From contig CBDULQ010000097.1 in the NCBI GenBank assembly GCA_965368115.1, forward strand, positions 1-12,525: a stretch of 12,525 bases of DNA, written 5' to 3'. Source of the DNA: CBDULQ01 sp965368115 (GTDB lineage Bacteria; Pseudomonadota; Gammaproteobacteria; SZUA-229). The translations under genes and the position numbers were made by a program. Positions 7,539-12,525 of this stretch are shown one piece after another. Under the pieces are notes generated by a model. That model saw nothing but the letters and a program-made list of their open reading frames with translations, searched no databases and was not told where the DNA came from. How positions within the stretch are numbered: the stretch's first letter is position 1; each line of letters begins with the position of its first letter.

Positions 7539-7877
7539 ATGACTCAATTACCACCCTGCCCCAAATGCGGTTCCGAATACACTTATCAGGACGGCAATCT
7601 ACTCATCTGTCCGGAGTGCGCTCATGAGTGGAACCCGGATGCCGAAGCCCAGGCCGACGAAGGACTGAAGGTCAACGATGCCAATGGCAATCCCCTCAGC
7701 GACGGGGACTCGGTGACCGTGATAAAGGATCTTAAGGTTAAAGGCTCCTCATCCGTGGTCAAGGTGGGTACCAAGGTGCGAAACATTCGCCTGGTCGACG
7801 GCGATCATAATATCGACTGCAAGATCGATGGCATTGGCGCCATGAAGCTCAAATCGGAATTCGTTAAGAAAGCCTGA
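7539..7877 (+). CDS. yjdM: YjdM/PhnA zinc-ribbon protein
   Basis: This 112-aa protein is very close to E. coli YjdM (111 aa, formerly PhnA). The N-terminal zinc ribbon has Cys7, Cys10, Cys24 and Cys27 (CPKC and CPEC). The C-terminal SH3-like domain carries the well-conserved DGDSVTVIKDLKVKGSS, GTKVRNIRLVDGDHNIDCK and MKLKSEFVKKA. An in-frame ATG at 7461 would add 26 residues with no family match, so ATG 7539 is chosen. The ribosome-binding site is weak (TTAAGAAA). Despite the old name, the E. coli protein is not an established phosphonoacetate hydrolase, and its function is unclear. It stands alone between the hairpin at 7402-7434 and the DUF4396 gene, so no pathway can be read from its neighbours. 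Confidence 0.95.
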   Translation: MTQLPPCPKCGSEYTYQDGNLLICPECAHEWNPDAEAQADEGLKVNDANGNPLSDGDSVTVIKDLKVKGSSSVVKVGTKVRNIRLVDGDHNIDCKIDGIGAMKLKSEFVKKA

Positions 7878-8020
7878 AACATCGCTGTCACAAGCTTGTA
7901 GCACCTTCCTTAAGTTCGCGGCCGTGGACTGTTTTTGAACTGTCGACTGACATTATGTTAGGGTGATAACACCAACCTGAACATTCAGCCGAAGCTGAGC
8001 GATCAAGGGAGGTCGTCAAC

Positions 8021-8494
8021 ATGTCAAACCCATCCACGCATAGCAATCACAACAATCTCAATCGCACCGCGCTGAGCGCCACTATACACTGCATGACCGG
8101 CTGTTCCATCGGTGAAGTCAGTGGCATGATCATCGGTAGTCTGTTACTGCTGAGCAACGTCACCACCGTACTTATTTCCATCGTGCTCGCGTTTATCTTT
8201 GGTTACAGTCTGACGATGATACCGCTGCTCAAGGCGGGGCTGCCCATGACTAAAGCCCTGAGCCTGGCCTTCGCTTCTGATACGGCATCGATCACCATCA
8301 TGGAAATTGTCGACAATCTGTTGATGCTGGTGATCCCGGGTGCCATGGCCGCCGGCCTGGCCAGTGGTCTGTTCTGGGGTAGCCTGGCACTATCTATACT
8401 GATTGCCGGGGTGACCGCCTTTCCGGTGGTACGCTGGCTGATTGCACGGGGTAAGGGGCATGCCGTCGTTCATCAGTATCATCAACACTCCTGA
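8021..8494 (+). CDS. DUF4396 integral membrane protein
   Basis: This 157-aa membrane protein belongs to DUF4396. After a His/Asn-rich N-terminus (residues 1-15) comes the signature HCMTGCSIGEVSGMIIG, with His23, Cys24, Cys28 and Glu32. About four hydrophobic segments follow, near residues 28-45, 47-69, 94-112 and 117-138. The C-terminus ends in a His-rich tail (HAVVHQYHQHS). The paired Cys/His residues and His-rich ends suggest metal binding, but the family has no established biochemical role that I know of. A very strong ribosome-binding site, AGGGAGGT at 8006-8013, precedes the start by seven bases. A small hairpin (TCAGC, CGAA loop, GCTGA, 7985-7998) lies just before it in the leader. It is probably its own transcription unit. 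Confidence 0.88.
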   Translation: MSNPSTHSNHNNLNRTALSATIHCMTGCSIGEVSGMIIGSLLLLSNVTTVLISIVLAFIFGYSLTMIPLLKAGLPMTKALSLAFASDTASITIMEIVDNLLMLVIPGAMAAGLASGLFWGSLALSILIAGVTAFPVVRWLIARGKGHAVVHQYHQHS

Positions 8495-8544
8495 CCCTGC
8501 GGGAATAATCGATGCAGTTAACAATTTTGAGCATTGCCACCTAA

Positions 8545-8580
8545 TGGCTGGGAATTTTTCCCAGGCCATAGGGAAAATTC
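8545..8580 (+). promoter_or_regulatory. Two overlapping, mutually exclusive hairpins after the DUF4396 gene
   Basis: Hairpin A pairs TGGCTGGGAA (8545-8554) with TTCCCAGGCCA (8558-8568) around a TTT loop, with one bulged base. Hairpin B pairs GAATTTTTCCC (8552-8562) with GGGAAAATTC (8571-8580), also with one bulge. Both need the TTCCC at 8558-8562, so only one can form at a time. The element lies 50 nt after the DUF4396 stop and about 100 nt before the binding-protein start. It may be a 3'-end structure, a regulator site, or a copy of a dispersed palindromic repeat. Confidence 0.4.
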
Positions 8581-8603
8581 ATGGCATACGGGAGAAAGCC
8601 CCA

Positions 8604-8630
8604 TTGAGCAAATAGCAATGCACTTATAAC
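8604..8630 (+). promoter_or_regulatory. Candidate sigma-70 promoter of the PhnD-like binding-protein gene
   Basis: TTGAGC (8604-8609) and TATAAC (8625-8630) match the -35 and -10 consensus at four and five of six positions. The spacer is 15 bp, slightly short. Transcription would start near 8637, giving a leader of about 45 nt. The hairpins at 8545-8580 would then lie outside this transcript. Confidence 0.35.
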
Positions 8631-8634
8631 CTCA

Positions 8635-8667
8635 ACTGAAATTACAAAAAGCTTGTTTTTCTTCAGT
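8635..8667 (+). repeat. AT-rich stem-loop directly before the ribosome-binding site of the binding-protein gene
   Basis: ACTGAA (8635-8640) pairs with TTCAGT (8662-8667), and AAAAA (8646-8650) pairs with TTTTT (8656-8660) around GCTTG. The hairpin ends one base before the AAGGA ribosome-binding site at 8669-8673. It could expose the ribosome-binding site or protect the 5' end. Low GC makes it a weak structure. Confidence 0.3.
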
Positions 8668-8681
8668 CAAGGATCATTCCT

Positions 8682-9539
8682 ATGCGCTTACTTCCATCGC
8701 TAACCGTATTCAGTTCGTTGCTGTTGTTTTCCGCCAGTACTCAGGCCGCATTTGTTTTCACCGCACCACCACGGGAAACCGCCGAGAATGGTATCAAGGT
8801 TTACAAACCCATCGCCGATTTTCTCACCCAGGCTACCGGTGTCGAGTTCGTATATCGGCAACAAACCAGCTGGTCCGAATATGTACGCGATATGAAAGCC
8901 GGAAAATATGATCTGGTTTTCGATGGTCCGCATTTCGTCGACTGGCGTATACATAACATCAAGCATCATACCATCGCAAAAATCCCTCACCTGCTGCAAT
9001 GGCGTGTCATAGCACGCAGCGGCGACTCCACCATCACCAAACTCGATGACCTGGTCGGCAAGAAAGCCTGCGCACCCGGCTCACCGAACTTTGGTATGCT
9101 AAATCTCTTCAGTCACTTCAAGGATCCCAGCGCAAAGCCGGAGCATATTCAGGTGAAAGGCTGGAACCATGTGTATGACGGGGTAAAGAATGGCCTCTGC
9201 GATGCGGGAGTTTTACCGAAGAAGAACCATCGGATCTACGACAAGGGACAAAAGTACACCAAGGCCATTCACACTCATCTGCCCTATCCAAACCAGGCAT
9301 TCACTGCGAGTGAAAACATTCCCGAAGTCCTGCGCGAGAAAATCCGTAAAGTACTGTTATCGGAAGACGGACAGAAAGCCATGATCAATCTACGTGCACG
9401 TTACACCGGCGGCACGGTCCTGGTCTCTGCAGTTGACGAAGAGTACGACAGCATTCATTCCCTGCTGCTGGAAGCCAAAACCTTTACCGATAGCGCCGGC
9501 ACCCGACCTGAAGCCAGTGATCACCTGGTCAGCAATTAA
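8682..9539 (+). CDS. PhnD-like periplasmic substrate-binding protein (orphan)
   Basis: This 285-aa protein has a signal peptide, with cleavage near residue 22 (STQA/A), and the PhnD-type periplasmic binding fold (phosphate/phosphite/phosphonate-binding family). Typical elements are the opening strand FVFTAPP, IADFLTQATG near 47-56, the DLVFDGPHF segment at 77-85, and VGKKACAPGSPNFGM near 125, a common binding-loop position. Length fits the family (about 280-300 aa). AAGGA at 8669-8673 precedes the start by eight bases. No ATP-binding subunit or permease gene lies beside it: the next gene converges from the other strand 27 bp away. It may therefore serve a transporter encoded elsewhere or act as a periplasmic sensor subunit. 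The ligand cannot be read from the sequence; many such orphans do not bind phosphonate. Confidence 0.85.
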   Translation: MRLLPSLTVFSSLLLFSASTQAAFVFTAPPRETAENGIKVYKPIADFLTQATGVEFVYRQQTSWSEYVRDMKAGKYDLVFDGPHFVDWRIHNIKHHTIAKIPHLLQWRVIARSGDSTITKLDDLVGKKACAPGSPNFGMLNLFSHFKDPSAKPEHIQVKGWNHVYDGVKNGLCDAGVLPKKNHRIYDKGQKYTKAIHTHLPYPNQAFTASENIPEVLREKIRKVLLSEDGQKAMINLRARYTGGTVLVSAVDEEYDSIHSLLLEAKTFTDSAGTRPEASDHLVSN

Positions 9540-9566
9540 TCCGTAAAAACCGCCCCGGCCCCGTAA

Positions 9567-9872
9567 CTAGAGTACGGCGTTAAACCACTCCAGTTGCGGC
9601 GGCCCGAGGTACACATCCCGCGTTTTTTCACCGGCATGCGCATGTGCCTTGCGGAACGCATCCGACTGCGTCCAGTCCTCAAAAGCCTGCTCAGACTCCC
9701 AGACCGTATGTGAAGCAAACAGGGTATATTCTTCCGAACTCGGCCCCTGTAAAAGATGAAAAGATTTGAAACCGGGCACGCCTTCGAGATGAGAGTCGCG
9801 CTGTTTCCACACCTCGATAAATTCCTGTTCCATTCCCGGTTTGATTTTGAAGCGGTTCATCGCAATGAACAT
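9567..9872 (-). CDS. Antibiotic-biosynthesis-monooxygenase fold protein, IsdG/HmoB-like haem-degrading type
   Basis: This 101-aa protein has the dimeric ferredoxin-like fold of the ABM family. It resembles the IsdG/IsdI haem oxygenases: FIAMNRFKIKPG at the start, then SHTVWESEQAFEDWTQSDAF and KAHAHAG. Asn6, Trp67 and His77 align with the IsdG catalytic triad (Asn7, Trp67, His77). Such enzymes open haem to release iron without a canonical haem oxygenase fold. The start is set by GAGGA ten bases upstream on the minus strand; an internal Met5 is also possible but would cut the first strand. It is the last gene of the minus-strand operon, 51 nt after the 111-aa gene. No haem-uptake genes are nearby, so the physiological substrate is inferred only from these residues. 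Confidence 0.82.
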   Translation of the reverse strand: MFIAMNRFKIKPGMEQEFIEVWKQRDSHLEGVPGFKSFHLLQGPSSEEYTLFASHTVWESEQAFEDWTQSDAFRKAHAHAGEKTRDVYLGPPQLEWFNAVL

Positions 9873-9923
9873 GGCCAGTGATTCCTCTACAGATTTCGGT
9901 GGATGGCCTCGGACAGGTCGCGG

Positions 9924-10259
9924 TCAGACCGCCATTTCCAGTTGTGAGACCTCGAAATGGGTCGCCAGGGTATTGATTACCTGGGACATACTCAGGTCTT
10001 CATAGACCAGCACAGCATCATTAAATTCATTTTCCACATACCATGGGTATTCCAGGTGAATACCATAGCGATCCTGAGACTGACCATGGGTATAGATATA
10101 CGCGCGAACTTGCGCCTGATTCGCCTTGACCAGTTCGATAGACAGCGGATCGGTTTCATCCGCTTCGGGAACAACAAATGTTGAATGTCCCATGTATTGC
10201 TGTAATTTAAACACCAGCAATTTGATGGTTTTATGTTTACTGAGCGACCATATATTCAT
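9924..10259 (-). CDS. Unrecognised small protein, 111 aa
   Basis: I do not recognise this protein. It is 111 aa and mixed alpha/beta in appearance, with no signal peptide, clear membrane helix or cysteine. A basic N-terminus (WSLSKHKTIKLLVFKLQQY) is followed by an acidic stretch (PEADETDP) and an aromatic segment (GIHLEYPWYVENEF). AGGGAG eight bases upstream of ATG 10259 supports this start; Met23 is a later alternative without a comparable site. It lies 31 nt after the DUF3144 gene and 51 nt before the IsdG-like gene, all on the minus strand, so it is very probably co-transcribed. Real coding status is supported by the ribosome-binding site and tight operon spacing, not by homology. Confidence 0.7.
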   Translation of the reverse strand: MNIWSLSKHKTIKLLVFKLQQYMGHSTFVVPEADETDPLSIELVKANQAQVRAYIYTHGQSQDRYGIHLEYPWYVENEFNDAVLVYEDLSMSQVINTLATHFEVSQLEMAV

Positions 10260-10290
10260 CTATTCGACTCCCTGGGGGGTTGTCTCGTAG

Positions 10291-10542
10291 CTAGCTGATT
10301 TCGGGCTGTGCCAGCTCCTTCATATTTTCACGCAGCATTTTGCTGTACTGCTCGGTGTAATAGCGAATGGCTTCTTCACGATTGGTCTCGTCGCCATCCA
10401 TTGTCTGAAAATTGAACGCATTGAAACGCGCAGCCGCAAACATAATGGCGGCGCTCAACAGGGGTGTGGCCCAGTCATCGCTCAGGTCATTGGCCAAATT
10501 GATGAATTCATCGGACACTTCATGAAAGACTTCTTCCTGCAT
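10291..10542 (-). CDS. DUF3144 family protein
   Basis: This 83-aa protein fits DUF3144, a small proteobacterial family of unknown function. The recognisable parts are the FINLAND-like helix near residue 13, AAIMFAAARFNAF at 31-43, and EAIRYYTEQYSKMLRENM near 57-74. It looks all-helical and soluble, with no cysteine and no signal peptide. GGAG about nine bases upstream of ATG 10542 supports the start. It lies 26 nt after the 319-aa gene and 31 nt before the 111-aa gene in the minus-strand operon. The family has no assigned biochemical role, so the context gives association only. Confidence 0.82.
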   Translation of the reverse strand: MQEEVFHEVSDEFINLANDLSDDWATPLLSAAIMFAAARFNAFNFQTMDGDETNREEAIRYYTEQYSKMLRENMKELAQPEIS

Positions 10543-10568
10543 AGGAATACTCCGCTCAATAACAGAAA

Positions 10569-11528
10569 CTAAACGCCATAAGGCTTACTCGACCAGTCCT
10601 GCACGATCTTCAGATCGCGAGCCGGCAGATAGTCATAGGCACCCATCAGATCTCGGTGTATGGCATCGGCCAGCTGGTAAGGCACTTCAGGCTGACTCAG
10701 CATGAAAAAATACCAGGCCATGGGATAGCCAACGAGATGATCGAAGCCATGAATCAGTCGGGCCAGTTCAGCACCTCGATGCTGGGTATTCAGGTCGATG
10801 CGAGAAAGATCACCATCGAAGGTGGTCACCGGTTTCGCACGCTTGATGGATTCGCCCCAGGCATCGGTATATTCCTGCAGGCTCAACACCCAGTGTCTAC
10901 AGAACGCTCCGGACTCGCGTGCACTACTTCTGTCCCAGTCACCCATAAACCGCTGGAGTTTCTCGCTGGCACGATTGTCCAGTTCGGAGTCATGGGCCTG
11001 CATGTCGGCAATATACTCTTCCACTGCCGTCATACGCCTGAAGTCATATACCGCGGGCCCGATGGGCTCAGGCGTCAGTCGTTCAATATCCAGCGGATCG
11101 ATCAGATCCGACAGGTCATCGGGCAAATGATCCGGATCGAACAGTGGGCGATCAATCACTTCCTGCAGAGTCTCCACTTCCAGCTGGACATATTCCTGTG
11201 CACTGGAACCGGTTTCGGCGACAAAGTAATGTGTTTCGCCCCGCAGGGTGGTAATACGATAATCTGAATCCAGATACTGGTCGATCAAATCTTCGATATG
11301 TCCGTCGGCCACCGTTTCGACCCATTCGGTGAGCTGCTCGGCGATCCGCTCACCCCGGGCATTCACCACACCACCGGTTCGATGCCAGCCGCCGCGCGTC
11401 AGCACATGCTGAAAGCTCAGCTCAGGATAGATCCGCGCAATTTTCTGCAGCAGGGTACTGTGATCAATGGTAACCGGCGTGCTTGCGCACAGGTTAACGA
11501 TATCTTCGGATTTAAACACGGCACTCAT
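10569..11528 (-). CDS. Unrecognised 319-aa protein translationally coupled to ybiB
   Basis: I do not recognise a family. The protein is 319 aa, acidic and soluble-looking, with no signal peptide or membrane helix. Visible features are a helical N-terminal part (FKSEDIVNLC, LLQKIARIYPEL), a segment with GGWHRTGGVV near residue 46, an Asp/Leu-rich middle (DPDHLPDDLSDLIDPLDIE, about 132-150), and a C-terminal part rich in aromatic residues (HGFDHLVGYPMAWYFFML near 265-282). Its two cysteines form no metal motif. ATG 11528 overlaps the ybiB stop as ATGA, and a G-rich stretch (GGGGGG) lies just upstream as the ribosome-binding site. Tight coupling to ybiB suggests the two products work together. 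DUF3144 follows at 26 nt. Confidence 0.75.
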   Translation of the reverse strand: MSAVFKSEDIVNLCASTPVTIDHSTLLQKIARIYPELSFQHVLTRGGWHRTGGVVNARGERIAEQLTEWVETVADGHIEDLIDQYLDSDYRITTLRGETHYFVAETGSSAQEYVQLEVETLQEVIDRPLFDPDHLPDDLSDLIDPLDIERLTPEPIGPAVYDFRRMTAVEEYIADMQAHDSELDNRASEKLQRFMGDWDRSSARESGAFCRHWVLSLQEYTDAWGESIKRAKPVTTFDGDLSRIDLNTQHRGAELARLIHGFDHLVGYPMAWYFFMLSQPEVPYQLADAIHRDLMGAYDYLPARDLKIVQDWSSKPYGV

Positions 11529-12525
11529 TGCGCCCCCCGGGCACTCACCGCATGCAGGCTGTTCGCAGACGGCTGCTGTCGGCTTTGCCAGAGTTGTTCG
11601 GCGCGATCCTGGGCCTGTTCCGCGTTGTCGACCTCACCCAGAGCGCGTAAAGCCAGTGCCAGGGTACCGGTAATCGCTGCAGTCGCGTAAAGATCTTCCG
11701 TATCACCTTCCCATACGGCGCGGAAATGAGGCCAGTTCGGAAATGACGAAGGCTGATATTTATCAGCCGGCAACAGATTCGGCCACTGTTCCTGCCACAG
11801 ACCATTCTTACTTACACCGTAAAGGGTGACGCTGCGTTCGGGTATGCGCTCGATCTCACCGCCTTCACCCTTGAATGCAATGGCACGCGGTTGACCGAGC
11901 AACTGCGCAGCCTGCTGATGAACTTCGGCGTAGTTGGGATGGAATACACTTTGCAGCATGACCGGCGCTTCATAGGGATTCAGCATTCGCGCCACAGTAT
12001 GCAGTGGCGGCCGCAAACCCAGCAAATCGCGTTTGGCGATCAACTGGGATGTCAGCAAAGACATTTTACTGATATCCATGTAAGCGAAGCCGATCTGCTC
12101 GATGAATGAACTGGCCTGATCAAAACAATCAGCCGCTTCCAGCCCGAGTTGTTGAATCGCTTCCAGCGTATAGATACGTTCATCATCGCGATGCATACCA
12201 TGCATGAATACCGGATGCCCATGACGCCCCAGTGTCAAAGCCGCCAGAAGATACCAGGGCATTTGTCGGCGTTTACCGGCATAACTGGACCAGTCGATAC
12301 TGACTGCAGGCCTGTTTTCCGGAACCGGAATACTTTCGCGTATCGCGCTGACAAAACCGGCGACTTCCTCGGCGGTCTCTTCCTTCACGCGCATCAACAT
12401 CAGAAACGCACCGAGTTGCTCGGGTTCGACATCATAGCAGTAGATCTGTCGCATCGCCTCGTATGCCTCGTCACGGGTGAGATCGCGAGCACCTTTCTTG
12501 CCCTTGCCCAGTATGCGAATAAAAC
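11525..12525 (-). CDS. ybiB: YbiB/TrpD2-family protein, 5' end beyond the window
   Basis: This TrpD2-type homologue of anthranilate phosphoribosyltransferase reads from the window edge to its stop at 11525 (332 complete codons). An internal ATG at 12454 is not the real start: the frame stays open upstream and encodes ILGKGKKGARDLTRDEA, matching the N-terminus of E. coli YbiB (IGRGKNHARDLDRD). Only about ten residues should be missing. WSSYAGKRRQMPWYLLAALTL near residues 87-108 replaces the GTGGD phosphoribosyl-diphosphate loop of true TrpD, as in YbiB (PSYNGARKQ), so anthranilate transfer is unlikely. E. coli YbiB is a LexA-controlled nucleic-acid-binding dimer; databases often label it glycosyl transferase family protein. 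It is the first visible gene of the minus-strand operon, and its promoter is outside the window. Confidence 0.9.
   Translation of the reverse strand, partial: FIRILGKGKKGARDLTRDEAYEAMRQIYCYDVEPEQLGAFLMLMRVKEETAEEVAGFVSAIRESIPVPENRPAVSIDWSSYAGKRRQMPWYLLAALTLGRHGHPVFMHGMHRDDERIYTLEAIQQLGLEAADCFDQASSFIEQIGFAYMDISKMSLLTSQLIAKRDLLGLRPPLHTVARMLNPYEAPVMLQSVFHPNYAEVHQQAAQLLGQPRAIAFKGEGGEIERIPERSVTLYGVSKNGLWQEQWPNLLPADKYQPSSFPNWPHFRAVWEGDTEDLYATAAITGTLALALRALGEVDNAEQAQDRAEQLWQSRQQPSANSLHAVSARGAQ

Noticed and set aside
8552..8585. H-type pseudoknot from hairpin B with GCCAT (8565-8569) paired to ATGGC (8581-8585)
   Set aside because: No linker nucleotides remain to cross the 10-bp first stem, so the fold is sterically unlikely.
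7539..9539. A phosphonate-use operon made of PhnA and PhnD-like genes
   Set aside because: YjdM/PhnA is not an established phosphonate enzyme, the PhnD-like protein has no transporter partners, an unrelated DUF4396 gene lies between them, and no C-P lyase or hydrolase gene is present.
9540..9566. Shared terminator between the two converging genes
   Set aside because: The 27-bp gap is GC-rich with a run of five A, but I find no convincing stem of more than four pairs next to it.

Overview
The window looks like part of a gammaproteobacterial chromosome with moderate GC. The YjdM, GlpE-type rhodanese, Grx4 and YbiB/TrpD2 homologues all resemble the E. coli proteins at their diagnostic motifs. 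A NafY/NifX-family protein next to a rhodanese and a monothiol glutaredoxin suggests a diazotroph, or the edge of a nitrogen-fixation (nif) cluster whose other genes lie to the left. No nif structural gene is in view, so this is an inference. No tRNA, rRNA, CRISPR array, insertion sequence or prophage is visible.

Left block (74-2278, all +) is a tight five-gene run: single-domain rhodanese, small ankyrin-repeat protein, CGFS monothiol glutaredoxin, BolA/IbaG-like protein overlapping it by an ATGA, and a two-domain NafY/NifX-type cofactor carrier. Together they read as a sulfur-handling, [2Fe-2S]-trafficking and nitrogenase-cofactor-holding unit. Azotobacter vinelandii has a comparable nif-linked rhodanese/glutaredoxin pair.

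Centre (2424-7379, +) is one very large secreted multidomain protein of 1651 aa: signal peptide, DUF839/PhoX-like region, galactose-binding-like domain, Fn3, two choice-of-anchor-J/cleaved-adhesin-like jelly-rolls, PKD, and a C-terminal endonuclease/exonuclease/phosphatase domain with its catalytic residues. Its leader can fold so that its Shine-Dalgarno sequence is buried in a 9-bp perfect helix. A strong hairpin follows the gene.

Right of centre (7539-9539, +) are three apparently separate genes: yjdM (phnA), a four-helix DUF4396 membrane protein, and an orphan PhnD-like periplasmic binding protein. The spacers between them hold inverted repeats, including two overlapping, mutually exclusive hairpins at 8545-8580.

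Right end (9567-12525, all -) is a five-gene operon converging on the binding-protein gene. Read in its own direction it is ybiB/trpD2 (5' end cut by the window edge), an unrecognised 319-aa protein overlapping it by 4 nt, a DUF3144 protein, an unrecognised 111-aa protein, and an IsdG-type haem-degrading monooxygenase homologue with its Asn/Trp/His triad intact. The joint role of this operon is not known to me, and it is the least explained part of the window. No stretch longer than 300 bases lacks a gene.
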